Notes: generated by a model from the sequence alone, not told the origin. Shown: positions 1-10,012, counted from the stretch's first letter. The stretch is DNA of 64,000 bases from Cyclobacterium sp. (GCF_014762705.1 NZ_JABURL010000015.1:80812-144811); one strand, 5' to 3'. Translations and numbers: made by a program.

Positions 1-190
1 CACTGGAGGTAATCAAAATATTTTTAAGAGAAAAAATAAAGTAGGCAGGTTAAGGAGACAGGTAAGTTTTTCTCGTGAAGCAGGTTATTTGTGGTTTACT
101 CAGGTTCATTCTCCGCTAAAATACTGATTAGCAATCGTTTTGTTCACTTAATTTATTTACTATAACACCGCTTTTTTGAAAATTCTTTTT

Positions 191-198
191 TATATTTG
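191..198 (+). promoter_or_regulatory. Bacteroidota-type -7 box TATATTTG
   Basis: TATATTTG matches the Bacteroidota -7 consensus TAnnTTTG exactly. It ends 6 nt before the ATG of the following small membrane-protein gene, so a transcript from it would have almost no leader. No TTTG -33 box sits at the usual 19-21 nt distance, so this is tentative. Confidence 0.4.
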
Positions 199-204
199 CG
201 GCCC

Positions 205-585
205 ATGGTAAATGACTGGAAACATAATAGGTTGATACGGGAAAGGCTGACACTGCTAGTGGTCATGCTTTTTTGTGTCTTTGTTTCTTCCTCTCAATTT
301 GCGGTTGATATTGATGTAAATGCCTCCGGTGTTGATATACAACTAGATTTAAATGGGGGTCAGGAAGAGGAGCCTTCACAGGGTGAGGACCAAACTTTCA
401 TCCATACGGCCATTGATGCAGTGGTACCCTTTGTTTTGGTTGTTTTTGACCATGCCTACCACTTTATTTATGAGATTGCCGGAGCCGAAAGCCCCAAAGT
501 AAATTTTTACCTGAACGTAGAACCATCTTACAATCATTTATTTGAAATTCTTTTTGAGCAGATCATTTCGGTTAATGCTCCCTAA
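205..585 (+). CDS. Hypothetical membrane-anchored protein upstream of secDF
   Basis: 126 residues starting at the ATG; an in-frame TTG 9 nt upstream is a less likely start. A basic N-terminus is followed by one hydrophobic stretch at about residues 13-30 that looks like an uncleaved signal or membrane anchor, then an acidic patch (QEEEPSQGED) and a second hydrophobic segment near residues 70-90. I recognise no domain. It lies 97 bp upstream of secDF on the same strand and may be co-transcribed with it; a role in secretion would be guesswork. Confidence 0.6.
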   Translation: MVNDWKHNRLIRERLTLLVVMLFCVFVSSSQFAVDIDVNASGVDIQLDLNGGQEEEPSQGEDQTFIHTAIDAVVPFVLVVFDHAYHFIYEIAGAESPKVNFYLNVEPSYNHLFEILFEQIISVNAP

Positions 586-682
586 GCAAATCTTTTTCTT
601 TCCATTATTTCTACATCCTTCGGATTACCCTTGGATACGTAGATCATTCCTTAGTTAACAAACAAATAATTAATCAATAACC

Positions 683-3661
683 ATGAAAAACAAAGGTATT
701 ATCGTTTTTTTAACGGTGGTCATTACGGGATTATGCCTGTACTATCTATCCTTTACCCTGGTATCCAACAGTGTTCAGGAAAAAGCCACTACTTATGCAA
801 CCGACGAATCGGGCAATATAGACTTTGACAAAAGGCAAACATATCTGGACTCTGTATGGAGAGAGCCCGTGTATAATTTTCTGGGCATTCCCTTTACCTA
901 TCAGGAAGTAAAAAACACAGAACTGGGCCTGGGTTTGGATTTACAGGGAGGCATGCATGTAACCCTGGAGGTATCTCCCATAGAGATTGTAAAAGGCCTT
1001 GCCGGTGGAAGTAAGGACCCGGAGTTTAACCAGGCGGTAGAAATGGCAAGAGAACGGGCTAAAACCGAAAATGACCTGTTTGTCAATCTCTTTTATCAAT
1101 CATGGCAAGAACTGGCCGGTGACCGGCAGCTGAACACCATTTTTGCCACTGCGGCAAACAGGGGCCGAATCTCATTGGAATCTTCTGATACGGATATCCT
1201 CAATATCATCGATGACGAAGTGGAAAATGCCATTGACCGCTCTTTCAATATTCTAAGAACGCGGATTGACCGCTTTGGTACTTCGCAACCCAATATTCAG
1301 CGGATCCAAAATACCGGAAGGATTCAAATCGAACTTCCTGGTGTAGACAATGCAGAGCGGGTAAGAAGTCTGTTACAGGGAGTGGCAAAACTTCAATTTT
1401 GGGAAGTAGCTGAAATAGACCAATATGGCGATGCCTTACAGCAAGTCAACGCATTTTTGGTGGAAGAGGCGGCAAGCCAAAAGGCAAATGCAACCGGTGC
1501 AGATACCAATGCCCTGGCAGATACTACCGATTTGGAAAGTGATCTGGCAAGGCAACTGGCAGAAGGAGGCTCTGAAACTGACTCTCTGGGTACCAGTGTT
1601 TCTCCTCTCTTTTCTCTATTGAAAGCCAATTATGGCCTTGTATACGAAGTAAGGGACACCATGGCTATCAATCGGGTTTTCAACAGAGAGGATGTGCAGG
1701 CCCTGTTGCCAAGAGACATTCGTTTCATGTGGTCGGTTAAACCTCAAGTTCAGGATGGAATGGAGTTATTGGAACTGCATGCCATCAAAGCACCGAGAGG
1801 AACAGACCAGGCACCTTTGGAAGGCGATGTAATCACAGATGCAAGACAATCGCTGGACCAAACTTCCAGGCCTGCCGTTAGCATGCAAATGAATGCTGAA
1901 GGAGCCAGGAACTGGCGACGACTGACTGCAGAAAACATAGGCAACAGAATTGCGGTGGTCCTGGACAATTACGTGTACACCGCTCCTACGGTACAGGGTG
2001 AAATTCCTTCAGGCCAATCAGAAATCACGGGTAATTTTACCATGGAAGAAGCCAAGGATTTGGCAAATATTCTTAAATCCGGTACACTACCAGCGCCTAC
2101 CAACATAGTAGAAGAAGCGATAGTCGGGCCTACGCTGGGCGTGGAGGCAAGAAATCAAGGTATCAATTCCATGATTGCCGGTTTGGTCCTGGTGGTGTTG
2201 TTTATGGTAGCCTACTATTCCAAGGGCGGTTTGGTGGCCATTGCTGCCTTGCTCTTCAACATCTTCTTTATTCTGGGTATTCTGGCCCAATTGGGCGCCG
2301 CGCTAACGCTTCCGGGCATAGCGGGTATTGTACTGACCATCGGTATGTCCATTGATGCGAATGTATTGATTTTTGAAAGAATCAAGGAGGAGTTGAGAAA
2401 CGGAGCAGGCATTTTGCAGGCGATTAGCAGTGGTTATGACAAGGCATTTAGTGCCATTCTTGACTCCAATGTCACTACTTTTCTTACCGGTGCCATATTG
2501 TACTCCTTAGGCCAGGGACCTGTCAAAGGTTTTGCCATCGTATTAATGATCGGTATTGCATCTTCCTTTTTCTCTGCTGTATTTATTACCCGGGTTATTG
2601 TGTACTGGATGAGCAAAAAAGGAGAGAAGAGTACCATCTCTTTTGCTACCCCCTTCACCAGGAACTTATTGTCCAACCTCAATATAGACTTTTTGGGCAA
2701 AAGAAAAGTTGCTTACCTGATCTCAACTTCCATAATCATCATAGGTATGATCCTGGCCCTCACTTCCGGTTTAAAATTTGGAGTGGACTTTACAGGAGGA
2801 CGATACTATATCGTGGAATTCAATGAACCTGTGCCTGCGTCTGAACTAAAAGTGGGTCTGGACAATGAATTTGCCGGGTCTGTGGAAGTTAAAACCTATG
2901 GAGCCAACAATATCCTAAAGGTAACCACCTCCTATCTTGTCAATGAAGACAATGAAGAGGCCAACAGAGAGGTGGAAAACAGGATAAAAGAAGGTATTGC
3001 CAGTGTGACCGGTTTCAATTTTATTGAGGATGCCAACCAAATGTCCGATGGGGCTTTTGCTATCACCGGGTCCAATAAAGTGGGTGCCACGGTAGCTGAT
3101 GATATCAAAAACTCCTCCCTGGAGGCCATGTTTTTTTCATTGGTAGCCATATTCCTCTACATACTGCTGAGGTTTAGAAAATGGCAATTTTCTCTGGCGT
3201 CGATTGTCGCATTGATACATGATGCCATGTTTGTGGTGGCAGCTTTTGCCATTGCAAGTGCCTTTGGAGCCACATTTGAAATCGACCAGGTATTTATAGC
3301 TGCCATGCTGACGGTAATCGGTTATTCCATCAACGATACCGTGATTGTATTTGACCGGATCAGAGAAAACATCGAAAATCGGGGTACAGGCAAGCTGGTA
3401 AAAATGTTTAATGATGCCATAAACCAAACCATGGGCAGGACCCTGATTACTTCTGCCACCACACTTATAGTGGTATTGGTCTTGTTAATTTTTGGCGGTG
3501 AGGTGTTGAGAGGATTTTCCTTCGCCTTATTGATTGGGGTTTTGGTTGGTACTTATTCTTCCATTTACATCGCTACTCCGGTGGTAGTCGACCTGATGAA
3601 GCGGGAATTGACCAAAGATCCCGATACCCCGACTCCGGCACCAAAGAAAAAAGTAGCCTGA
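683..3661 (+). CDS. secDF: Protein translocase subunit SecDF (fused SecD and SecF)
   Basis: Inner-membrane RND-type accessory to SecYEG that uses the proton gradient to pull exported proteins through and release them in the periplasm. The 992 residues hold a first membrane helix, the SecD signature LGLDLQGG (near residues 83-90), a long periplasmic P1 region, a six-helix membrane block with the IGMSIDANVLIFER motif, then the SecF half beginning around residue 670 with GVDFTGG (700-706) and a second block with GYSINDTVIVFDRIRE. The single-chain SecDF form is usual in Bacteroidota. The length is as expected for the fusion, and a terminator hairpin follows the stop. Confidence 0.97.
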   Translation: MKNKGIIVFLTVVITGLCLYYLSFTLVSNSVQEKATTYATDESGNIDFDKRQTYLDSVWREPVYNFLGIPFTYQEVKNTELGLGLDLQGGMHVTLEVSPIEIVKGLAGGSKDPEFNQAVEMARERAKTENDLFVNLFYQSWQELAGDRQLNTIFATAANRGRISLESSDTDILNIIDDEVENAIDRSFNILRTRIDRFGTSQPNIQRIQNTGRIQIELPGVDNAERVRSLLQGVAKLQFWEVAEIDQYGDALQQVNAFLVEEAASQKANATGADTNALADTTDLESDLARQLAEGGSETDSLGTSVSPLFSLLKANYGLVYEVRDTMAINRVFNREDVQALLPRDIRFMWSVKPQVQDGMELLELHAIKAPRGTDQAPLEGDVITDARQSLDQTSRPAVSMQMNAEGARNWRRLTAENIGNRIAVVLDNYVYTAPTVQGEIPSGQSEITGNFTMEEAKDLANILKSGTLPAPTNIVEEAIVGPTLGVEARNQGINSMIAGLVLVVLFMVAYYSKGGLVAIAALLFNIFFILGILAQLGAALTLPGIAGIVLTIGMSIDANVLIFERIKEELRNGAGILQAISSGYDKAFSAILDSNVTTFLTGAILYSLGQGPVKGFAIVLMIGIASSFFSAVFITRVIVYWMSKKGEKSTISFATPFTRNLLSNLNIDFLGKRKVAYLISTSIIIIGMILALTSGLKFGVDFTGGRYYIVEFNEPVPASELKVGLDNEFAGSVEVKTYGANNILKVTTSYLVNEDNEEANREVENRIKEGIASVTGFNFIEDANQMSDGAFAITGSNKVGATVADDIKNSSLEAMFFSLVAIFLYILLRFRKWQFSLASIVALIHDAMFVVAAFAIASAFGATFEIDQVFIAAMLTVIGYSINDTVIVFDRIRENIENRGTGKLVKMFNDAINQTMGRTLITSATTLIVVLVLLIFGGEVLRGFSFALLIGVLVGTYSSIYIATPVVVDLMKRELTKDPDTPTPAPKKKVA

Positions 3662-3687
3662 TCCATCACAATTTATCTGAAAATAAA

Positions 3688-3719
3688 AGTCAGTTCCCTG
3701 GGGACTGGCTTTTTTTTTG
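3688..3719 (+). terminator. Rho-independent terminator after secDF
   Basis: AGTCAGTTCCC and GGGGACTGGCT form a G-U tolerant hairpin followed by a run of nine T, 27 bp after the secDF stop. Confidence 0.8.
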
Positions 3720-3804
3720 TTTTAAATGCAAAATAAATACCCTGAACGGGGTATTGCCTGCCTAAGCTCTCTGTTTTAAATTGCATCAAATTTAAAATCT
3801 ATCG

Positions 3805-4479
3805 ATGCAATTGTCTTTTTATTTCATAGCCTTACTTTTGGGTATTCTGTTTTCCGGAATTTACCTCATCATAGGATCTGGTCAAAAAGAGTATAAAAGA
3901 ATTAACCCCCTTGTATTGTTGATATTGATAACCGGATTGCTCTCTGAAGCCATCTGGAACTATACATTGGCAACCGGAAAGTACAACTTCCTGATTTACA
4001 ATATTTTATATGTTTATCTGAGACCTGCAGTAATGCTCCTGCTTTACAGCCAATTGCCCTACAGTTGTCACCTGCAAAAAAAGGTACTGCCCACCATTGC
4101 TGGATTTTTATTGCTTGGGTTGGTGATCAGCCGGTTTTTTCAATCCATTTTCACCGATATCCAGTCTTACACTTACCTGATTGGCCATGGTTTGGTATTG
4201 TTCTACAGCCTTATTTTTTTCAAGGATATTTTGGTGCAAAGTAAATTCAAAGACACCAATTTGCTTTCCCTTCCTTATTTTTGGATGGCTACTTTGGTAT
4301 TGTTTTCATTTGGGGAAAGTTATATATTTTTCATTCTCACCTATTATTTCCCCAACCTGGGCACCTATGGCATGGGTCATGTATTTCAATGGGTACAGTT
4401 TTTCGGAGGAATGATGTACCTGTCTTTCGGGCTTTCCTTTTACGCTCCCCTGATTTTTAATCGACGATATAGCTACTAA
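3805..4479 (+). CDS. Hypothetical polytopic membrane protein
   Basis: 224 residues, nearly all hydrophobic, with about seven predicted membrane helices separated by short loops; the N-terminal helix begins directly after the ATG and the C-terminus is short and basic. The pattern resembles the stand-alone seven-helix membrane proteins common in Cytophagia, which have no assigned function. No enzyme motif is visible. It stands between the terminator of secDF and metK on the same strand, so it is probably its own transcription unit. Confidence 0.7.
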   Translation: MQLSFYFIALLLGILFSGIYLIIGSGQKEYKRINPLVLLILITGLLSEAIWNYTLATGKYNFLIYNILYVYLRPAVMLLLYSQLPYSCHLQKKVLPTIAGFLLLGLVISRFFQSIFTDIQSYTYLIGHGLVLFYSLIFFKDILVQSKFKDTNLLSLPYFWMATLVLFSFGESYIFFILTYYFPNLGTYGMGHVFQWVQFFGGMMYLSFGLSFYAPLIFNRRYSY

Positions 4480-4558
4480 GTCAGCGTTAAGTAAAAAAAT
4501 AATTTTTAATTTTAGCCATTAGATGTAGCTTTACGGCTTAATTTTAAAAACGCTTTGT

Positions 4559-5812
4559 ATGTCTTATTTATTTACTTCGGAATCGGTTTCCGAAGGGCAC
4601 CCCGATAAAATTTCAGATCAGATATCAGATGCTATCATAGACCATTTTTTGGCTTTTGACCCCAATTCCAAAGTGGCTTGCGAAACTTTGGTTACCACAG
4701 GTCAGGTAATACTGGCAGGTGAGGTCAAGTCGAACACCTATCTGGATGTACAAAAAATTGCCAGGGACGTGATCAACAGGGTAGGCTATACCAAAAGTGA
4801 ATACATGTTTGATGGCAGCTCCTGTGGAGTTTTGTCTGCCATTCATGAACAGTCCCCAGACATCAACCAGGGTGTGGATCGAAGTAATCCTGAAGAGCAG
4901 GGAGCCGGGGATCAGGGCATGATGTTTGGCTATGCCATTAATGAGACAGAGAGTTTTATTCCACTGGGATTGGACCTGTCACACAAGCTTTTAAAAGAAT
5001 TGGCTGTCCTGCGAAGGGAAAATGACCAAATCAAATACCTCAGACCGGACTCCAAGGCACAGGTGACGATTCAGTACAGCGATACCAATGTTCCAGAAAA
5101 AATCAATACCATTGTGGTTTCCACACAGCACGATGATTTCGATGAGGAAAGTCAGATGCTGGAAAAGATCAAAAAAGATATCATTGAGATCCTTATTCCC
5201 AGGGTAAAAGCCCAATTGCCCCCTTCCATTCAAAAGCTGTTCACCGAGGAAATCACCTACCATATCAACCCAACAGGGAAATTTGTTATTGGTGGGCCTC
5301 ATGGCGATACCGGGCTTACGGGAAGAAAAATTATAGTAGACACCTATGGCGGCAAGGGAGCGCATGGTGGAGGGGCCTTTTCAGGTAAAGATCCTTCCAA
5401 AGTGGATCGCTCAGCAGCCTATGCTACCCGGCATATTGCCAAAAATATGGTGGCTGCAGGAATAGCAGATGAAGTTTTGGTCCAGGTGTCTTATGCCATT
5501 GGTGTGGCCAAACCCATGGGACTTTACGTGCATACCTATGGCACTTCCAAGGTGAATTTATCCGATGGAGAAATTGCCGGAAAAATAGAAAAATTGTTTG
5601 ATATGCGACCTTTTGCCATTGAAAACCGCCTGAGGCTCAGGAACCCTATTTATGAGGAAACAGCTGCTTACGGGCACATGGGACGGGAGAGCGAAGTGGT
5701 TTCCAAAACATTTTTCTCACCCGACAAGGCTTCCATTACACTGGATGTGGAACTCTTTACATGGGAAAAACTGGACCATGTGGACAACATTAAAAAAGAA
5801 TTTGGCCTTTAA
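4559..5812 (+). CDS. metK: S-adenosylmethionine synthetase
   Basis: Makes S-adenosylmethionine from methionine and ATP in the cytosol. The 417 residues show all family signatures: [16 protein letters not shown] at the N-terminus, [12 protein letters not shown] for the central loop, and the ATP-binding stretch [13 protein letters not shown] followed by [16 protein letters not shown]. Length is normal for Bacteroidota MetK. I saw no SAM-sensing riboswitch in the 79 bp upstream, only AT-rich sequence. A strong terminator follows. Confidence 0.98.
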   Translation: MSYLFTSESVSEGHPDKISDQISDAIIDHFLAFDPNSKVACETLVTTGQVILAGEVKSNTYLDVQKIARDVINRVGYTKSEYMFDGSSCGVLSAIHEQSPDINQGVDRSNPEEQGAGDQGMMFGYAINETESFIPLGLDLSHKLLKELAVLRRENDQIKYLRPDSKAQVTIQYSDTNVPEKINTIVVSTQHDDFDEESQMLEKIKKDIIEILIPRVKAQLPPSIQKLFTEEITYHINPTGKFVIGGPHGDTGLTGRKIIVDTYGGKGAHGGGAFSGKDPSKVDRSAAYATRHIAKNMVAAGIADEVLVQVSYAIGVAKPMGLYVHTYGTSKVNLSDGEIAGKIEKLFDMRPFAIENRLRLRNPIYEETAAYGHMGRESEVVSKTFFSPDKASITLDVELFTWEKLDHVDNIKKEFGL

Positions 5813-5836
5813 ACAAAAGGTTAACGAATAATAAAA

Positions 5837-5863
5837 AGGCAACCCGTCAGGTTGCCTTTTTTT
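5837..5863 (+). terminator. Rho-independent terminator after metK
   Basis: Perfect 8-bp stem AGGCAACC/GGTTGCCT with a 5-nt loop and a T7 tail; a preceding A-run would allow it to work on the other strand too. Confidence 0.9.
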
Positions 5864-5930
5864 ATTTCAATTATAAGGGTAAATTGAAGTGTTGTTAAAA
5901 TTTTCCCTACCTGATTTACTCCATTCAATC

Positions 5931-6447
5931 ATGAACCACACATCCAACTATTTGAAAAGTAGCCTCGACCTTTTGCATTCGTATAAAAACCTGGGGGAAA
6001 AGGCCATGGAACAAGTCCCTGAAGAAAAGCTTTTTTGGCAATATAACGAAGAAAGCAACAGCATGGCAACCATCGTCAAGCACCTTTCGGGAAACATGCA
6101 TTCTCGCTGGACTGATTTTTTTGACCACAGATGGAGAAAAACCCTGGCGGGAGCGTGATGGAGAATTTGAAAATGACATCAAAAACAGGGACGAGATGAT
6201 GCAGGTATGGGAAAAGGGATGGAAGGTGCTTTTTGATGCGCTGGAACCCCTTACTGAAGCCGATTTTGAAAAAACGGTTTTTATCAGAAATGAGGCCCAT
6301 ACCGTTGTCGATGCCATCAACAGGCAAATTGCCCATTATGCATCCCATATAGGACAATTGATCTATTTGGGAAAAATGCTTGCCACAGGCCCCTGGAAAA
6401 GCCTGAGCATCCCAAAGGGACAATCAAAAACATTCAAAAAGCCTTAA
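5931..6447 (+). pseudogene. DinB-like DUF1572 protein, broken by a +1 frameshift
   Basis: Two overlapping reading frames together make one DUF1572 (DinB-fold, four-helix bundle) protein of about 171 residues. The N-terminal frame runs from the ATG through NSMATIVKHLSGNMHSRWTD, then hits a run of seven T at 6116-6122; read with six T the frame would continue as DFLTTDGEKPWRERDGEFE, the expected family sequence, and on to IAHYASHIGQLIYLGKML at the C-terminus. As given, the first frame stops at 6158. Family members are probably metal-binding enzymes related to thiol transferases. Whether this is a sequencing or assembly error, a slipped-strand mutation or a phase switch cannot be told from the sequence. 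Confidence 0.85.
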
Positions 6448-6490
6448 TGAATGTATATAAAGCAATAAAACCAAACTACCACAGCAATCC

Positions 6491-7252
6491 ATGTCAACAA
6501 CCGAATCCAATCCCGAAATTCTCTATGAAAACCTGGCCTACCGGGACCTGATGACCTGGTTACAAAAGACCAAAAAAAAACCCTCTTTACTAAACCGGAT
6601 GACCAAAGGAACACAAAGGTCTATCAATAACCTGATACCTGAAAAAATCCATAAAGCCATCACCTACGCCATAGAGAAAATGGTCAAAGGGGTCCTGAGC
6701 GGAAATGAATACATCGGGCCCAAGGCCTACACCATCGACCGATTAAGCTTGAGGGAATACAAAGCACGAAAAAGTATAAAGCTATATACCAAAACAGCTT
6801 CTGTGGAAGGAGCCCTAACTGGTGCCGGAGGTATATTGCTGGGTTTTGTAGATTTACCCGCTTTTCTGGCCATCAAAATGAAAATGCTATTTGAAATAGC
6901 AGCAGCTTATGGTCACAATGTACGAGATTACAAGGAGCGGGTGTTTATACTGTACATTTTTAAATTAACCTTTTCCAGCCAGAAAACCAGGAATGAAACC
7001 ATAGTAGATTTGGAAAACTGGACAGCCCATGCCCAAGCCTTGCCGGACAACCTGAATGATTTTGATTGGAGAAATTTCCAACTGGAATACAGGGACTACA
7101 TGGACCTGGCCAAACTCGCCCAGCTGATTCCCATCATTGGAGCAGGGGTAGGTGCCATTGCCAACTATAAATTGAGTCAACAACTGGGGCAAATGGCCAT
7201 AAATGCTTACCGTCTGAGGTATTTTTTAGATAAAAAAAACGGCAAACCGTAA
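6491..7252 (+). CDS. EcsC family protein
   Basis: 253 residues matching the EcsC family: a conserved amphipathic first half, then a glycine-rich hydrophobic stretch around residues 105-135 (EGALTGAGGILLGFVDLPAF) and a second near residues 215-235 (IPIIGAGVGAIANY). EcsC family members are peripheral or membrane-inserted proteins of uncertain biochemical role; in Bacillus EcsC is encoded with an ABC exporter, but no such partner is present here. The gene ends 2 bp from the stop of the convergent oxidoreductase gene. Confidence 0.8.
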   Translation: MSTTESNPEILYENLAYRDLMTWLQKTKKKPSLLNRMTKGTQRSINNLIPEKIHKAITYAIEKMVKGVLSGNEYIGPKAYTIDRLSLREYKARKSIKLYTKTASVEGALTGAGGILLGFVDLPAFLAIKMKMLFEIAAAYGHNVRDYKERVFILYIFKLTFSSQKTRNETIVDLENWTAHAQALPDNLNDFDWRNFQLEYRDYMDLAKLAQLIPIIGAGVGAIANYKLSQQLGQMAINAYRLRYFLDKKNGKP

Positions 7253-7254
7253 GT

Positions 7255-8346
7255 TTATTTCAAATATACCCGCTCACCTTTTTTCGCACTTTCCTTTGCC
7301 GCATCCAGGATTTCCACTACTATCATGTTGTTTTCCAGGGAGGAAAGGTCTCGGGCCTCAACTTTTACCTTGCCTCTGACCACAGCAGCCAAATAAGAAA
7401 ACGGATCATCATAAGGATAAGGCCTTGGGGATAACATTTCTGTCTTTTCCTGATTTTCACCCGTTTCCCTGCTGATCAATCGGGTATTGTTACTGGCAAT
7501 TAAATAGCCAGTGCTACCATATACTTCCATGTCCTTCCTGCTAAAAGGCCAATTCCAGGAAGCCTGAATGACACCCTGGGTTGTGGGGTAGTCCAATAAA
7601 ATGGTGGCTTCATCATCCACTTTAGGATAAATATGGGGCTTGATTTGCTTGAGTTCAGCGGTTACAGCAACCGGCTTTTGCCCATCCATCAGCCAGGTCA
7701 TCAGGTTGGCACCATAGCAGCCAAAGTCTATCACCGCGCCTCCGCCATTTAAAACAGGATCTGTGAGCCAATCCAAAAACTCCTGATTCACACCAATTTC
7801 CTTTGGCCCTTCATGGCCATCATTGATCACTACTCTTCGCAATGGTCCGATGACTGAATTATCCTTCACCCGCTCTTTAACTTCATGGTTGCTCGCATAC
7901 CAGGTGGTTTCATAATTGGTAAGCAAATGAATATTGTGCTCTCTGGCCAGGGCTTCCATTTTCTTTGCATGCTCCATGCTTACCGCCAAAGGCTTCTCTA
8001 CCATCACGTGAATCCCAAGCGGAGCACAGGCCTGAACGACTTCCAAATGTTCGTAAATGGAACCAAATGCCGTTACGGCTTCCGGCCTTACCTTTTCAAA
8101 AAGGCTTTCCATATCCTTGTAAACCAAATCCATGCTTATGTCATGGCGGGACAAATACCTCTCGGCCAGATCGGTATTGGGCTCCACGATTCCAACAATT
8201 TCAATATCTCCTTTATCTTCCCTGCCCAGGATCCAATTGACATGGGAGTGGGTAAGACCGACAACGGCAATCTTTACAGCGTCCTGTCCCATTGAATGAT
8301 GCAGGCTTAACAGGCTGGTCATCAGTACAAATATCCATTTTTTCAT
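7255..8346 (-). CDS. Secreted Gfo/Idh/MocA family oxidoreductase
   Basis: 363 residues with an N-terminal signal peptide (MKKWIFVLMTSLLSLHHSMGQ), then a Rossmann fold opening with VKIAVVGLTHSHV and the family motif EKPLAV near residue 138. Members use NAD(P) to oxidise or reduce sugars, inositols and related compounds. The AVVGLTHSHV start departs from the common GxGxxG form, as in a Bacteroidota subgroup of this family. An exported form suggests action on sugars in the periplasm, but the substrate cannot be told. The start lies 2 bp after the stop of the upstream outer-membrane protein gene, so the two form an operon. Confidence 0.85.
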   Translation of the reverse strand: MKKWIFVLMTSLLSLHHSMGQDAVKIAVVGLTHSHVNWILGREDKGDIEIVGIVEPNTDLAERYLSRHDISMDLVYKDMESLFEKVRPEAVTAFGSIYEHLEVVQACAPLGIHVMVEKPLAVSMEHAKKMEALAREHNIHLLTNYETTWYASNHEVKERVKDNSVIGPLRRVVINDGHEGPKEIGVNQEFLDWLTDPVLNGGGAVIDFGCYGANLMTWLMDGQKPVAVTAELKQIKPHIYPKVDDEATILLDYPTTQGVIQASWNWPFSRKDMEVYGSTGYLIASNNTRLISRETGENQEKTEMLSPRPYPYDDPFSYLAAVVRGKVKVEARDLSSLENNMIVVEILDAAKESAKKGERVYLK

Positions 8347-8348
8347 AC

Positions 8349-8951
8349 TCAGTTATTTTTTAAGGGTTGAATGATTCTTTGAAAGAATCCGGTTCCATTC
8401 TTTTTTCTTTTCTCTCTTGCTTTGATCCGGCGATTTTTTTTCTGCTGTTTCCCTTTGACCAATACGGACCTGGCAGAAATACCCACCTGACCACTATACC
8501 AGGGTTGTCTGCCGGCAATATTGATGTTGGGCTTGTAATCTACGGAAAAATTTACACCCAAAGCAGTAAACTCCAATCCTGCGATCAGGTCCAGTCCCAA
8601 CATGGTATTGCCATAAGTTTGAATAATCTGCATGGATTCCGGTATTTTTTCCTGGCTTTCTCCTATACCCAATGAGATGCCTGCCCCGTAATAGTAGTTC
8701 AGTCTTTTGGTCAATATCGGGCGGTGTTTTTGAAGCAAGGCATGAAAGGTGCTGTTGACATTAAAATCAGATTGCAATATGCCTTCTACTGTCAGTCCCT
8801 TTTGAATGCGCTGCTGCACAGAAAGTCCGATGGTCCGGTATTGATTGTTATTGCCGAAACGCAATCCTAAAGAACTTCCATAACTTTGTCCAAAAGATTC
8901 ACCCGAAGAAAATAATAGAAATAAAAATAAAACCAGATTAAATTTTTGCAT
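8349..8951 (-). CDS. Putative outer-membrane beta-barrel protein
   Basis: 200 residues from the ATG chosen because a signal peptide (MQKFNLVLFLFLLFSSGESFGQ) starts there; an upstream in-frame ATG at 8996 would add 15 non-signal residues. The mature part alternates hydrophobic and polar residues with many Gly and aromatic residues, as in small outer-membrane barrels, and ends in a strongly basic tail (KGKQQKKNRRIKAREKRKK). No named family recognised. It precedes the Gfo/Idh/MocA gene by 2 bp. Confidence 0.65.
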   Translation of the reverse strand: MQKFNLVLFLFLLFSSGESFGQSYGSSLGLRFGNNNQYRTIGLSVQQRIQKGLTVEGILQSDFNVNSTFHALLQKHRPILTKRLNYYYGAGISLGIGESQEKIPESMQIIQTYGNTMLGLDLIAGLEFTALGVNFSVDYKPNINIAGRQPWYSGQVGISARSVLVKGKQQKKNRRIKAREKRKKNGTGFFQRIIQPLKNN

Positions 8952-9167
8952 GAGCTGCCAGTAAATTTGAGACTTCTCCAACAAAAAACCAGCCAAATGA
9001 ACAAAAAAATGATGGCATTAAGCGCAATAGGTTAAAATAACCAACTGATTGTATTCCATAGAACATATTTCCATTTCATTTAACGGAATAAGGAAGAATT
9101 GCCTGAATAGATCTATTGCGAAAAGCAATTAAATAATTAAATTGAAAGTAAATCCAATGAAATCGAC

Positions 9168-9214
9168 ACGATTAAAATCATCATTGCCCGGAGTTTAATG
9201 ATGATTTTAATCGT
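9168..9214. repeat. 18-bp perfect inverted repeat
   Basis: ACGATTAAAATCATCATT at 9168-9185 is repeated as its exact reverse complement at 9197-9214 around the 11-nt loop GCCCGGAGTTT. It has no T-run after it, and lies 55 bp upstream of the secreted-protein gene at 9269 and 217 bp from the divergent outer-membrane gene. It could be an operator, an RNA hairpin in the leader, or a mobile-element scar. Confidence 0.85.
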
Positions 9215-9268
9215 CAAAGATTCCATTTGGCCTCTAAAAGAAAATTACAAACACATGAAACCCTTCTT

Positions 9269-10012
9269 ATGAAAACTTTACTTATTCTATTTCTTGTTGC
9301 TTTGGGTACTTTTGCAAGTGCCCAGGACCTGGAAGGTGCCTGGAAACTTACCCATCAAAATGGTGACCCTGTCACTGAGCGGGAATTTATTAAAATCTAT
9401 CAAGACGGTTATTTTGCCTTTGGCGCAAAAGAAATTGCGGGCAATAAATTTCTAATGGCAGGGGGTGGAAACTACAAATTGGAAGGGAATTCTTATGATG
9501 AAAAGTTGGATTTTTTGACGCTGGACCCCGAGCAAGTAGGTACCACCAATACCTACACCCTGGATTTTGCCAATGGACGAATGGTTATTTCCGGAAAAAT
9601 AAAAGGTGAGGACTTGATTGAAATATGGGAAAAAATATCTTCCAAAGAAGATGAGCTAACCAGAAACTGGGTGATTACCGGAAGAAAAAGAGATGGTGAA
9701 ATATCAAAAATGACTCCGGGAGCAAGGAGAACAGTAAAAATATTGAGTGGGGGCAGGTTCCAGTGGATAGCTTTCAATTCTGAAACCAAAGAATTTAGTG
9801 GTACCGGAGGGGGAACTTATGAAGCGGTTGATGGAAAATACACCGAGCATATCACCTTTTTTTCAAGGGACGACAGTCGGGTAGGTGCCTCCCTGAATTT
9901 TGATTATGAAGTGATTGATGGAGAATGGCACCACAGCGGCTTAAGCTCAACGGGCAACCCCATTTATGAAATATGGTCACCCTACGAAGATGCCTACCAG
10001 CCCAACAAATAG
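9269..10012 (+). CDS. Secreted protein with two tandem lipocalin-like domains
   Basis: 247 residues from the ATG that begins a signal peptide (MKTLLILFLVALGTFASAQ); the frame is open upstream but non-signal-like. The mature protein is two copies of one domain: DLEGAWKLTHQNGD at about residue 21 and LTRNWVITGRKRDGE at about residue 127, each followed by a GGG-Y strand pair, a DFLTLDP or TFFSRDD segment, a G-T/A-SL strand and an EIWE/EIWS ending. This layout resembles the DUF4488/lipocalin-like beta-barrels of Bacteroidota. Ligand unknown; it probably acts in the periplasm. Confidence 0.7.
   Translation: MKTLLILFLVALGTFASAQDLEGAWKLTHQNGDPVTEREFIKIYQDGYFAFGAKEIAGNKFLMAGGGNYKLEGNSYDEKLDFLTLDPEQVGTTNTYTLDFANGRMVISGKIKGEDLIEIWEKISSKEDELTRNWVITGRKRDGEISKMTPGARRTVKILSGGRFQWIAFNSETKEFSGTGGGTYEAVDGKYTEHITFFSRDDSRVGASLNFDYEVIDGEWHHSGLSSTGNPIYEIWSPYEDAYQPNK

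Noticed and set aside
4480..4558. SAM riboswitch before metK
   Set aside because: The short AT-rich leader shows no SAM-I or SAM-II pairing elements.
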